Below, one piece after another: positions 36,076-44,622 of a stretch of DNA of 64,000 nucleotides. This stretch comes from Spirochaetia bacterium (GTDB taxonomy: Bacteria; Spirochaetota; Leptospiria; Leptospirales; Leptonemataceae): assembly GCA_009885105.1 (NCBI GenBank), contig VFLI01000063.1, positions 1 to 64,000 on the forward strand, given 5' to 3'. The notes below the pieces were generated by a model. It was given only the letters and a program-made list of their open reading frames with translations. It did not search any database and was not told the DNA's origin. A program made the translations under genes and the position numbers. Each line of letters opens with the position of its first letter. Position 1 is the first letter of the stretch.

Positions 36076-37266
36076 ATGAACTTTATGCAGAACAACCAAC
36101 AGCCCGTCGAGGCCTACCGTCTATTTTTTCCTCTGGGATTGATCGGCGGGTGCCTGTCCACCGCCCTCTGGATTTTTGCCCTGTTTGTGCAGAAGGGCTG
36201 GATGCAGAGCGGAAGTGTGCTCAATGGATACCCGGCAGCAATCCATTCGGAACAGATTGTTTCTCTCTTCTTTCTGCCGATCATCACCGGTTTTCTATTC
36301 ACCGGGCTTCCCCGCTTCACGGGCACTCCTCTTCCTTCTCTGCAGTTTCTGTCCGCTTTTTTTGCGGCAGCTGTTTTGATATTTCCCCTGTCGTATCTTC
36401 ACAACAGGCTGCCCCTGCGCGCACTGTGCATGGCTTTCACTCTGGCTCTGACCGCATTCTCCATCATCCGAATTCGAACCGCGAACTGGCAGCCGCGGCA
36501 TCTGTGGCTGGTTATTGTGGGACTGGCCCTTGGCAGCACGGGTTACCTGTTCATGCTGATTTCTGATATGACGAATCAAACAGGCTACTTCCGGGCCGGC
36601 AGGTTGATGTTGTATTACGGCATGATGCCGGGACTGATATTTGGAATTGGAAGCCGTCTGATCGTGCCGCTGGTGGCGGAAGACAATACCAGGATGCTGT
36701 GGAAGCAGAAGGCCGAATCCATTCCATCGACAAAGATGCAGATTCTTTCTGCGCTGTTTTTGAGCTCCTTTCTGCTGGATACGGTGAAAGAACTTATTCC
36801 GGGCTCTCTGCACGGTCTGCCGATTCCGGCGGTTCTACGATTTATATTTTTCGCTTTCTGGCTGATATCCTATTTTCACATTATGGAATTCAAGAAATTC
36901 GGCGGTCCGCTGCGCACAGGGATTCTGGTGTCCTGCTGGTTTTTTCTGGCGGGCAGTCTCTTGACTGCAGCTTTCCCGGCAGCCGCGCCGCATTTCGGGC
37001 ATGTCTATTTTGTGGGCGGAATCAGTCTTCTGGTAATTCTTGTGATGGTGCGGGTGACTCTTTCGCATTCCGGGCAGGAACTGCTTCCGGAAAGAAAATC
37101 AATCGCCCTCTGGATCATACTGATTTGTTTTATTGGCGCCGCGCTGACCCGCGCCACAGCCCATCTGATGCCGACGATTTTCTACACGCATCTGGCCTAC
37201 GCTTCGTTTCTTTATATTACAGCGCTGTGCCTATGGTTTGGCCGGTTCGGCAGATTCTTTTTGTAA
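36076..37266 (+). CDS. nnrS: NnrS family membrane protein
   Basis: The protein of about 396 aa has some 12 predicted membrane helices and NnrS features: RLFFPLGLIGGCLSTALWI at the start, HSEQIVSLFFLPIITGFLFTGLPRFTGTP, YYGMMPGLIFGIGSRLIVPL and conserved His in HFGHVYFVGG. NnrS proteins are haem- and copper-containing membrane proteins linked to nitric oxide stress or nitrate/nitrite respiration. The frame is open upstream to 35920, but that part is antisense to the SDR; ATG 36076 (MNFMQNNQ) is the sensible start. ctaA follows after 19 bp, so haem metabolism is a common theme. Confidence 0.85.
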   Translation: MNFMQNNQQPVEAYRLFFPLGLIGGCLSTALWIFALFVQKGWMQSGSVLNGYPAAIHSEQIVSLFFLPIITGFLFTGLPRFTGTPLPSLQFLSAFFAAAVLIFPLSYLHNRLPLRALCMAFTLALTAFSIIRIRTANWQPRHLWLVIVGLALGSTGYLFMLISDMTNQTGYFRAGRLMLYYGMMPGLIFGIGSRLIVPLVAEDNTRMLWKQKAESIPSTKMQILSALFLSSFLLDTVKELIPGSLHGLPIPAVLRFIFFAFWLISYFHIMEFKKFGGPLRTGILVSCWFFLAGSLLTAAFPAAAPHFGHVYFVGGISLLVILVMVRVTLSHSGQELLPERKSIALWIILICFIGAALTRATAHLMPTIFYTHLAYASFLYITALCLWFGRFGRFFL

Positions 37267-37285
37267 AACTCCCAGGCTAAAAAAA

Positions 37286-38263
37286 ATGAATTCACATATT
37301 TCAGAAAACGAAGCCAGCCTGCTAAAAAAATTCGCTCTTTACTCGCTGTTACTGTGCCTCTACACGTATGGAATCATGGTGATCGGTCCTCTGGTTCGCG
37401 CCGAGAATGCGGGACTGGCCTGCCCGGACTGGCCGCTCTGTCAGGGGCATGTGATCCCTCCCCTGGAATACAGAGTTTATCTTGAATTCATTCACAGAGT
37501 CGTCGCCGGAATTGGAGGCCTTCTGTTCCTGGGCTGGGCCGCTGCCGTTCTGTATTATCCGGCGCTGCGAAAACGGTTTGTCGTCTCAGCGGGAGCCGCC
37601 GTCCTGCTTCTGACAACGCAGATACTTCTGGGAATGTTCACAATTACAAAACTGCTGGACCCTTACATCGTAAAATCGCACCTGCTCACCGCGGTTCTCT
37701 ATCTCTCTGTTCTTGTGTCTGTCTGGATACGATCTTCCCGGATGTCAGATGAAAACGAGCCGGACGCTCGCGGAGCATCTTCAAGAGCGGGTGTTTCATC
37801 CGTGCTTGGATTTACAATTCTGGTATTCATTCAGCTGTTTCTGGGCGGCCGGGTCAGCACAACATATTCCGGGCTGGCCTGCAGTGAATTTCCTTCCTGT
37901 TATTCGGAAACAGTGTACTCGCCGGACGGAACTAAGGAGTTCGTGCATGTCTATTTTCCAGCGCTGGAAGGTCCGATCGAAAGGCATATGACTCACCGTT
38001 ACATGGCTTATTCCCTGGCTGTATTTGCGTTTCTTCTGATATTTCTGGCAGAAAAGAATTCCTGGCCGCCCAGGCAGACCAAAAGAATCCGGTTCATACT
38101 GATTCTGGTTCTGATCCAGATACTTCTGGGCGGAGCCAATGTGCTGTTCCGGATACCGGTGATCGTGACTGTCCTGCACTCGGCCTTTGCCATCGCTCTG
38201 TACATCACCGCCTTCACAACCTGGTTTGAACTGCGCAGCCTGCAGAGCAGGACAACGGAATAA
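37286..38263 (+). CDS. ctaA: Haem A synthase (COX15/CtaA family)
   Basis: The 325-aa integral membrane protein has eight helices in two related halves, each with conserved His: FIHRVVAGIGG and KSHLLTAVLY in the first half, MTHRYMAYSLAVF and LHSAFAIALY in the second. The short loop after helix 1 has RAENAGLACPDWPLCQG, and the second half has YSGLACSEFPSC, the paired Cys motif of CtaA. It oxidises the methyl group of haem O to the formyl group of haem A for aa3-type oxidases. ATG 37286 is preceded by AGG at suitable spacing. Oxidase subunit genes are not in the window. Confidence 0.93.
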   Translation: MNSHISENEASLLKKFALYSLLLCLYTYGIMVIGPLVRAENAGLACPDWPLCQGHVIPPLEYRVYLEFIHRVVAGIGGLLFLGWAAAVLYYPALRKRFVVSAGAAVLLLTTQILLGMFTITKLLDPYIVKSHLLTAVLYLSVLVSVWIRSSRMSDENEPDARGASSRAGVSSVLGFTILVFIQLFLGGRVSTTYSGLACSEFPSCYSETVYSPDGTKEFVHVYFPALEGPIERHMTHRYMAYSLAVFAFLLIFLAEKNSWPPRQTKRIRFILILVLIQILLGGANVLFRIPVIVTVLHSAFAIALYITAFTTWFELRSLQSRTTE

Positions 38264-38384
38264 ACCGGCTGCCCCGAATTATTCACGAGGAAATTTATCC
38301 CGGCTTTTCTTATGGACGATTCCCCCTGGGATTGATATTCTGGCTTCAAGAGTACAAGCATCTACGCAGAGAATTGGATCAGAT

Positions 38385-40280
38385 ATGCCGGATGGGCCAG
38401 ACCAAAAAGCCGCTTCAGTTGAACAAAAAAACATCCCGTCCAGGGTCCTTGAAGAAAAACGAGTTCGAGAGGCCATAATTCGATTCTGCGGCGATTCCGG
38501 GGACGGCATGCAGCTCACCGGAACACAATTCACAACAACAACGGGCGTGGCCGGAAATGATCTGATGACCTTCCCTGACTACCCGGCGGAAATCAGGGCG
38601 CCGCAGGGCACTCTGAGCGGCGTATCCGGATTTCAGGTGCATTTTGCAGCGGCGGACATATACACACCAGGAGACCAGGTGGATGTTCTTGTCGCCATGA
38701 ATCCGGCGGCGCTGAAGACAAATCTTAAGGATCTGAAGGCAGGCGGCATTCTCATTCTCAATACGGATGCCTTCGATGAAAAAAATCTAGCAAGAGTCCA
38801 CTACGACAAGAATCCTCTCGATGACAGCGGTCTCAAAGAAAAATACAATGTAATACCGGTTCAGATCACAAAGCTCACACGGCTGACCGTGGAGGGACTG
38901 GATCTTCCGCAGAATGTCGTGGATCGATCCAAAAACTTTTTTGCCCTGGGAATCGCCTACTGGCTCTTTCATCGAGATCCTGCCACAACGCTGCGCTGGC
39001 TGGAAGACAAGTTTTCCGGCAAAGAAAAGCTGATGCAGGCCAACCAGCGGGCCTTAAAAGCGGGGTTCAATTTTGCAGAAACATGCGAGCTTTTCGCCGA
39101 GCGTTATGAAATAGATTCGGCAAAATTCAAATCCGGCACATACCGCAACATCACGGGCAATTCCGCCATGGCGATAGGACTGGTCACAGCCTCAAAACTG
39201 GCGGATCTTCCGATGATGCTGGGCAGTTACCCCATCACGCCTGCCTCTGATATTCTTCACGAACTTGCTCGCTATAAAAATTACGGCGTTAAAACCTTCC
39301 AGGCGGAAGATGAAATTGCCGCCATCGGCTCAGCGCTGGGCGCCTCTTACGGAGGCAGCATCGGCGTGACGACGTCTTCCGGTCCGGGCATCGCGCTGAA
39401 GTCGGAAATGATGAATCTTGCCGTATCCGTGGAACTGCCTCTTGTGATTGTGAATGTCCAGCGAGGCGGTCCTTCCACAGGTCTTCCAACCAAGACAGAA
39501 CAGGCAGATCTCTTACAGGTAATGTTCGGCAGAAACGGCGAAAGCCCGATTCCGATCATATCGGCCAGCAATCCTGCAGACTGTTTTGATGTGGCCGTGG
39601 AAGCGGTGCGGATCGCTTTGAAATTTATGACGCCGGTGGTGGTGCTGTCTGACGGATATATCGCCAACGGCTCAGAACCCTGGCTTCTGCCGAAAATTGA
39701 AGAGCTGCCAAAAATCGAGAATAATATCGTCAAAGACTCGGATTTGCCGGATTTTCAGGTATTTCGGCGCAAACCGGACACTCTCGGAAGACTCTGGCCC
39801 ATTCCCGGCAAACCGGGCTTTGAACATCGAATCGGCGGGCTGGAAAAAGACGCGCTGACCGGGCATATCAGCTACGATCCCGAGAATCACGAAATCATGA
39901 CCCACACCAGAGCAAAAAAGATAGCCAATATTGCTAACTTTGTTCCGGAGCAGAGCGTTTTTGGAGATGAAAAGGGAGAACTGCTGATTCTCAGCTGGGG
40001 GTCCACATTCGGTTCTGTGCGATCCGCCGTGGAGCAGCTCCACGCTGAGGGAAAAAAAGTTTCTCACGCTCACCTTCGATATCTCAATCCTTTCCCCCGG
40101 AATCTGGAAAAACTGCTGACCAATTTCAAGAAAGTTCTGATCCCGGAAATCAATCTGGGACAGCTGGCTCTGTTGATCCAGGGTCGGTTTTTGAAGCCTG
40201 TGATCTCTCTGAATAAGGTTCAGGGAAAACCGTTCCTGATTTCAGAAATAAGAAGCAAGATACTGGAATGCTTGAACTAG
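38385..40280 (+). CDS. korA: 2-oxoacid:ferredoxin oxidoreductase, fused gamma-alpha subunit (KorA-type)
   Basis: The product of about 631 aa combines a gamma domain (residues about 20-210, IRFCGDSGDGMQLTGTQF) and an alpha pyrimidine-binding domain (GNSAMAIGLVTASKLADL, SYPITPASDILHELARYK, FQAEDEIAAIGSALGASYGG, TTSSGPGIALKSEMM, LPTKTEQADLLQVMFGRNGE). With the beta subunit it oxidatively decarboxylates 2-oxoglutarate or a related 2-oxoacid to acyl-CoA, reducing ferredoxin. The frame is open to 38187, but ATG 38385 (MPDGPDQKAAS) is the likely start, with GGATCAG upstream. An N-terminal tail of about 25 residues precedes the gamma domain. Confidence 0.93.
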   Translation: MPDGPDQKAASVEQKNIPSRVLEEKRVREAIIRFCGDSGDGMQLTGTQFTTTTGVAGNDLMTFPDYPAEIRAPQGTLSGVSGFQVHFAAADIYTPGDQVDVLVAMNPAALKTNLKDLKAGGILILNTDAFDEKNLARVHYDKNPLDDSGLKEKYNVIPVQITKLTRLTVEGLDLPQNVVDRSKNFFALGIAYWLFHRDPATTLRWLEDKFSGKEKLMQANQRALKAGFNFAETCELFAERYEIDSAKFKSGTYRNITGNSAMAIGLVTASKLADLPMMLGSYPITPASDILHELARYKNYGVKTFQAEDEIAAIGSALGASYGGSIGVTTSSGPGIALKSEMMNLAVSVELPLVIVNVQRGGPSTGLPTKTEQADLLQVMFGRNGESPIPIISASNPADCFDVAVEAVRIALKFMTPVVVLSDGYIANGSEPWLLPKIEELPKIENNIVKDSDLPDFQVFRRKPDTLGRLWPIPGKPGFEHRIGGLEKDALTGHISYDPENHEIMTHTRAKKIANIANFVPEQSVFGDEKGELLILSWGSTFGSVRSAVEQLHAEGKKVSHAHLRYLNPFPRNLEKLLTNFKKVLIPEINLGQLALLIQGRFLKPVISLNKVQGKPFLISEIRSKILECLN

Positions 40281-40288
40281 CCAAGAAA

Positions 40289-40323
40289 ATGAACCGCTAA
40301 TGAACGCCAATGGACGCGAATCA
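40289..40323. repeat. Short dispersed repeat of ACCGCTAATGAACGC type
   Basis: The 70-bp gap between korA and korB contains GAACCGCTAATGAACGCCAA followed by TGGACGCGAAT. This imperfect tandem of AACGC-type units resembles intergenic repeats known from many genomes. It is a different type from the CACGCAGAG repeats. Confidence 0.4.
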
Positions 40324-40350
40324 GGAAAAAATATCAGCATTGATTGACTT

Positions 40351-41358
40351 ATGACAAATCCAACTCTAACAAAAAAAGACTTCGTTTCCGACCAGGAAGT
40401 GCGCTGGTGTCCGGGCTGCGGAGATTACGCAATTCTTGCCGCCATACAGAAAACAATGCCGGAGCTTGGAATTCCCCGTGAAAATATCGTATTTGTTTCC
40501 GGAATCGGCTGCTCATCACGCTTTCCGTATTACATGAACACCTTCGGCTTTCATACGATTCACGGCAGAGCCCCCACAATCGCCACCGGTCTGAAAATTG
40601 CCCGGCCGGAGCTTTCCGTCTGGGTCGTGACGGGAGACGGCGACGGTTTGAGCATCGGCGGCAATCATCTGATCCATGCCATGAGGCGAAATATCGACCT
40701 GAATATTCTTCTGTTCAACAATGAAATCTACGGTCTGACCAAGGGACAGTATTCTCCAACCAGTGCGCGGGGAACCATATCTAAATCGACTCCATACGGC
40801 TCTCTGGAAACTCCGTTCCGGCCTCTCTCCGTGGCGATTGCCAGCGAGGCCACCTTTGTGGCCCGGGCGAACGATAAAAATATGAAGCTCATGTCCGATG
40901 TGCTCAGGCGAGCCGCCGAGCACCGGGGAATATCTTTTGTTGAAATTTTCCAGAACTGCGTCATTTTCAATGATGACGTGTTCGAATCGACGATCGGCAA
41001 AGACGTTAAAGACGACAACACTCTTGTCCTGGAGCACGGAAAACCTCTGCTTTTCGGCAAAAATCAGGAAAAAGGCATACGCATTCTGGGCATGAAACCG
41101 GAAGTCGTCAACGTCGCCGATGTAGGCCTTGAGAATATTTACGTGCACGATGAAACGCTCGACAATCCCGCCGCCGCATATCTGCTCAGCCGATTCGACA
41201 ATCCTGAATTTCCAGTGCCGATGGGCGTATTCCGATCCATTTCCAGGCCGGTGTACGAAGAAGAAATCGAAAGACAGAACAAAGAAATAACCGAGAAAAA
41301 ATCTCCTGGAACTCTGGAGAAGCTTCTGCACTCCGGAGACATCTGGGAAATCCGATAA
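40351..41358 (+). CDS. korB: 2-oxoacid:ferredoxin oxidoreductase beta subunit (KorB-type)
   Basis: The 335-aa protein carries the thiamine diphosphate site: RWCPGCGDYAILAAIQK with Cys pair, GIGCSSRFPYYMNTFGFHTIHGRAP, and VVTGDGDGLSIGGNHLIHAMRRNIDLNILLFNNEIYGLTKGQYSP (GDGD...N motif). This beta-subunit type lacks a separate ferredoxin domain. The gene follows korA after 70 bp. It supplies acyl-CoA and reduced ferredoxin for central metabolism, in parallel or in place of 2-oxoglutarate dehydrogenase. Confidence 0.94.
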   Translation: MTNPTLTKKDFVSDQEVRWCPGCGDYAILAAIQKTMPELGIPRENIVFVSGIGCSSRFPYYMNTFGFHTIHGRAPTIATGLKIARPELSVWVVTGDGDGLSIGGNHLIHAMRRNIDLNILLFNNEIYGLTKGQYSPTSARGTISKSTPYGSLETPFRPLSVAIASEATFVARANDKNMKLMSDVLRRAAEHRGISFVEIFQNCVIFNDDVFESTIGKDVKDDNTLVLEHGKPLLFGKNQEKGIRILGMKPEVVNVADVGLENIYVHDETLDNPAAAYLLSRFDNPEFPVPMGVFRSISRPVYEEEIERQNKEITEKKSPGTLEKLLHSGDIWEIR

Positions 41359-41393
41359 GGATATTTGGCGCCGAAGGCGCTGTGGGAAGATTT

Positions 41394-41427
41394 GCCACGA
41401 AATTTCACAAAAGATCACGAAAAGGGA
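41394..41427. repeat. Short repeat of GCCACGAAA-TTCAC-AAAG type
   Basis: GCCACGAAATTTCACAAAAG followed by ATCACGAAAAGGGA resembles the reverse complement of 54950-54988 inside copy E (GCCACGAAACTTCACGAAAG). It lies in the gap between korB and speH. Confidence 0.45.
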
Positions 41428-41569
41428 ATTCAATCACGCGGACGCCAGCAACCCTCACTCAGTGACTCCGCGGCCAAAATTTTTTAGCTTGCCAGCTCCG
41501 CAAAAAAATACCCGGGAAAAAATTTTTTTGTATACAGATGTGAAGCCGCCTGGTAAATGGGGGGCAATC

Positions 41570-41595
41570 ATTTGTTTCGTACTGATGAAACAAAT
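41570..41595 (+). promoter_or_regulatory. Hairpin in the speH leader
   Basis: ATTTGTTTC (41570-41578), 8-nt loop, GAAACAAAT (41587-41595): perfect 9-bp arms, ending 10 bp before the GGAGG ribosome site (41607-41611) of speH. It could control translation or be a protein-binding palindrome. Confidence 0.5.
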
Positions 41596-41619
41596 TTTAA
41601 GATTGCGGAGGGACAATTG

Positions 41620-42060
41620 ATGGAAGATCCACTCGGTGAACATTACATAATCGAGTTATATAACTGCAAGAATGCTATTCTTGACAATCTGACGAAGATA
41701 AAAGCGACTTTGCTGGAAGCAGCCAGACAGGCTGGAGCAACTATTATTGATGAAAGGTTTCATCAATTCAGCCCGCAGGGAGTTTCTGGAGTCATCGTCA
41801 TAGCGGAATCCCACCTCAGTATTCACACCTGGCCTGAACTTGGATATGCGGCTCTGGACCTTTTTACCTGCAGCCACGATATGCAAATACACAAAGCAAT
41901 AGACTTGCTTCGTGAAGTATTTGAACCCGAGGACTTAGATGTTCGATATGTCGCACGCGGCATACTGGACCCGGCGAGACGAAAAAAGCAGGCTTTTCCA
42001 GGAGTTCGTAAGATCAAAACCCGGAAAGCTGTAACGAATCGCTGGCAGGTAGCAATATAA
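41620..42060 (+). CDS. speH: S-adenosylmethionine decarboxylase proenzyme
   Basis: The 146-aa proenzyme belongs to the bacterial type (SpeH). It has AESHLSIHTWPELGYAALDLFTC, in which Ser64 becomes the pyruvoyl cofactor after self-cleavage, and His69 and Cys84 are the processing and catalytic residues. It makes decarboxylated AdoMet, the aminopropyl donor for spermidine. The frame is open to 41557, but ATG 41620 sits 8 nt after a strong GGAGG site. The basic C-terminal tail (RKIKTRKAVTNRW) is longer than in Thermotoga. No spermidine synthase is adjacent; a SET-domain gene follows after 111 bp. Confidence 0.93.
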   Translation: MEDPLGEHYIIELYNCKNAILDNLTKIKATLLEAARQAGATIIDERFHQFSPQGVSGVIVIAESHLSIHTWPELGYAALDLFTCSHDMQIHKAIDLLREVFEPEDLDVRYVARGILDPARRKKQAFPGVRKIKTRKAVTNRWQVAI

Positions 42061-42171
42061 TGTGACATGAGTTGACATGATGAAAAAAAAGACACAAAAA
42101 TTCTTGCCGGTGCGGCCGTATTCAATGAGACATAATACGGCGGCCGGCGTTCATCACAGCTTCTGAATGCT

Positions 42172-42678
42172 ATGAGAGGCACGAAACAGTCATATCTCGA
42201 CCCGCGGGTGGAGTTGCGCGTCAAAAGTCTGGCCGGGAAAGGCATATTCGCCTCCGCGCCGATAAAAAAGGACGACCTCGTCTGCCTCTGGGGAGGAAAA
42301 ATCTATCACAAGAAGGAACTGGACTCGCTGCCGGAGGGACTCAGGCATTATATTTTACAGGTAGACGAATACTTGTATATCGGGCCGCCTGATCTGGCAT
42401 CTGTTGACGCCGCGGAATATTTCAATCACTGTTGTGATGCCAACTGTGGATTTTCCGGACAGACGGCGCTGGTTGCTCTGCGCGATATCGCAGCCGGAGA
42501 AGAGCTGACATTCGACTACTCCACCGCGGAAACCTACAATCAGGATTGGACATGCGCCTGCGGCTCGCCCCTTTGCCGGAAGAATATTCTGGGCACGGAT
42601 CACAACCTGCCTGAGCTTCGCAAACAATACCGCGGATACTTCAGCATCTGGCTGGAAAAAAAACACGCTAAAGATTAG
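42172..42678 (+). CDS. SET-domain protein-lysine methyltransferase
   Basis: The 168-aa protein is a minimal SET domain: AGKGIFASAPIKKDDLVCLWGG at the start, AAEYFNHCCDANCGF (the NHxxxxN AdoMet-binding motif), ALRDIAAGEELTFDYS with the catalytic Tyr, and post-SET CACGSPLCRKNI, the Cys cluster that binds zinc. The family transfers methyl groups from AdoMet to lysine; bacterial targets are largely unknown. The length is close to other compact bacterial SET proteins. It follows speH on the same strand, so both use AdoMet, but the functional link is not shown. A palindromic repeat follows the stop. Confidence 0.88.
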   Translation: MRGTKQSYLDPRVELRVKSLAGKGIFASAPIKKDDLVCLWGGKIYHKKELDSLPEGLRHYILQVDEYLYIGPPDLASVDAAEYFNHCCDANCGFSGQTALVALRDIAAGEELTFDYSTAETYNQDWTCACGSPLCRKNILGTDHNLPELRKQYRGYFSIWLEKKHAKD

Positions 42679-42680
42679 TG

Positions 42681-42764
42681 TCACGCAGAGAGCGCGGAGA
42701 TCTCAGAGTTGGCTTTTTCGTATTTGCCCTTCCTCGCTCTGCGTCCTTTGCGCCCTCTGCGTGA
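42681..42764. repeat. Dispersed palindromic repeat, copy B
   Basis: Terminal TCACGCAGAG (42681-42690) and CTCTGCGTGA (42755-42764) are perfect 10-bp inverted repeats, with further GCGCGGAG/CTCTGCGTCC pairing inside. It lies between the convergent SET and helicase genes and may act as a bidirectional hairpin. Confidence 0.75.
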
Positions 42765-42775
42765 TACAATACAGA

Positions 42776-44104
42776 TTAAAATTCCTCTCGAAACTTAGCC
42801 GCGGCTGAAAGATATTTTTTCAGACCCGCCGCATTGACTTCCCGGGTTCTTTCGCAGAGAGATTCCCACAATTCTTTTTCCGGATCCTCTTCCGAATACA
42901 CAGCCCTGTGAAGGACGACCAGAAGATCCATCGCGCGCGAAAGACCCACGTACAGGATGCGGATCTCTTCATCCAGGTTTTCCCTTGTTCGATTTTTTTC
43001 AGGACTGCTCCATCCGCCCGTCAGATCCAGAAATACGGCCGGGAACTCCAGACCTTTGGCTTTGTGAATCGTAGATAGACTGGCTTCTTCAAATCCTGCC
43101 TGCCGCCACATTGCCAGCCGAAAATTGCTGCGCGCCAGTATTTTTATGTCTCTGCAATTGCCTCCGGCGGCCTCGTACAGACTGAATTCGCGGCCGGGTT
43201 CAACGGTGAACGACAGAACGGGAAATCCGGGGCCCTTCCCGCGCGTCGAACGAACACTTTTTGAAATCTGGCGGCTCGATCGCGAAATGGCATGCCTGCC
43301 AATTTTCACGATGCTGCTCAGACTCCGGTAGTTTTCCGAAAGACGAAAGATCCGGGCCTTGAAAATATCCTTAAAACTGAAAAAAGGCCCCAGCGAGGCT
43401 CCACGAAACGAGTAAATGGCCTGCCAGTCGTCTCCAACCGCCAGTATGCTTTTCGGGCTCATAAGACGCAGAAATTCCAGCTGGAGATTGTCCGTGTCCT
43501 GAAACTCGTCGACGATAATCAGACTGTACCGGTTCTTGAGCTCCTGGATTTGAGGCGCGCTTTCGTGGAGCGCATTGACAAGGTGCCGGATCAGATCTTG
43601 AAATTCGACAAGATCGTTATCCCTCTTATATTTATGGAAACTTCGAAATACAGACATGGCAGTGTCAGGAAACCGGCGCCGAAACTGATGGGGATTGGCT
43701 GCCAGAAGTTTGTAAGGGACCCCGCCGATTTCATCCCTTTTTTCAGAGAGCGCCGCCTGAAAGAATTTATTTTTCGCGACTTCGTCCAGTAACTGGATTT
43801 TTTTTCCTTTATAGGCGGGATGATTTCTCTTTAATTCTTTAAGACAGAAAGCATGGAATGTGGCGACAGTCACCCTGGACCTGAAAGCTTCCGGAATTCT
43901 TTCCCGCAGTTCATGGACTGCCTTACGGCTGAAACTGAGCAGGAGCACAGATTCTTCAGGGCTCTGAAGAAGTCTGTAAAGAACATATCCCACGACGGTT
44001 CTGGTTTTGCCGCTGCCGGCGCCGGCGATTACCTGCTTATTCCTGGATGTATCCTCTATGATACGCCTCTGCTGAGCTGAAAACGACATCAGTATTTCTT
44101 CCAT
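42776..44104 (-). CDS. UvrD/Rep-like superfamily 1 helicase, compact form
   Basis: The product of about 442 aa carries all helicase motifs: Q motif FSAQQRRIIED, motif I GAGSGKTRTV, Ia LLLSFSRKAV, II LIIVDEFQDTD, III VGDDWQAIYSFRGA, IV LSENYRS, V STIHKAKGLEF and VI LYVGLSRAMD. It is much shorter than UvrD/PcrA (650-750) because the 2B insertion domain is largely missing, as in small ATP-dependent helicases of unknown role. The frame runs to a TTG at 44125, but ATG 44104 follows GGGAGG at 5-6 nt and is preferred. It is divergent from ssb. Confidence 0.88.
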   Translation of the reverse strand: MEEILMSFSAQQRRIIEDTSRNKQVIAGAGSGKTRTVVGYVLYRLLQSPEESVLLLSFSRKAVHELRERIPEAFRSRVTVATFHAFCLKELKRNHPAYKGKKIQLLDEVAKNKFFQAALSEKRDEIGGVPYKLLAANPHQFRRRFPDTAMSVFRSFHKYKRDNDLVEFQDLIRHLVNALHESAPQIQELKNRYSLIIVDEFQDTDNLQLEFLRLMSPKSILAVGDDWQAIYSFRGASLGPFFSFKDIFKARIFRLSENYRSLSSIVKIGRHAISRSSRQISKSVRSTRGKGPGFPVLSFTVEPGREFSLYEAAGGNCRDIKILARSNFRLAMWRQAGFEEASLSTIHKAKGLEFPAVFLDLTGGWSSPEKNRTRENLDEEIRILYVGLSRAMDLLVVLHRAVYSEEDPEKELWESLCERTREVNAAGLKKYLSAAAKFREEF

Positions 44105-44224
44105 ACACGCCTCCCTTTCACTCAAAGGGTAAAAAAAATTCTATTGTTTCACATTTTTTTCGCAACGATCGATCTTTTTTTACCCTTTAAAAGCAGACGG
44201 GCAGCTAGCCCGAGGAGAAAAACA

Positions 44225-44584
44225 ATGAATAATCTGGCTGTGGTAATTCTGGACGGCAATCTGACGCAGGATCCGGAGACAAAAAAAACACCTACCGAAA
44301 AGAATGTGACGACATTCACGATCGCTCTGAATCATGAATGGGGAAGCAAAGATGGAAACAAAACTGTTTCCTTCATTCCGGTGGAAACCTGGGAGAAACT
44401 GGCTGAAAACTGCTCGGCGTATCTCAAGAAAGGCAGCCGTGTGACTATCAGCGGTGATCTCAGACAGGACCGCTGGAAAGACTCGGAAGGAAAAACTCAC
44501 AGCCGCGTAAAAGTGATTGCGCGGACTGTGCGGTTTGACTCCACAAAAAACAAAAAAAGCGCCGAAGCGGAAGCTGCGGCATAA
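44225..44584 (+). CDS. ssb: Single-stranded DNA-binding protein
   Basis: The 119-aa protein is one OB fold: NNLAVVILDGNLTQDPETKK, TTFTIALNHEW, VSFIPVETWEKLAENCSAYLKKGSRVTISGDLRQDRW and VKVIARTVRF. The ending SAEAEAAA lacks the acidic DDDIPF-like tip used by standard SSB to recruit partners, so it may be an accessory or short spirochaetal form. ATG 44225 follows GAGGAGAAAAACA, a strong ribosome site; the open frame to 44144 is ignored. It is divergent from the helicase and ends with a perfect terminator hairpin. Confidence 0.9.
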   Translation: MNNLAVVILDGNLTQDPETKKTPTEKNVTTFTIALNHEWGSKDGNKTVSFIPVETWEKLAENCSAYLKKGSRVTISGDLRQDRWKDSEGKTHSRVKVIARTVRFDSTKNKKSAEAEAAA

Positions 44585-44622
44585 CCGGGGAAAATAAATT
44601 TACCGATTTTGATATCCCGAAT

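Noticed and set aside
41368-41380. Terminator after korB (GCGCC-GAA-GGCGC)
   Set aside because: The 5-bp stem is not followed by a T-run, so it is too weak to call.
40516-41433. 305-aa ORF antisense to korB
   Set aside because: Opposite frame of a well-supported enzyme; His- and Arg-rich translation without domain features.
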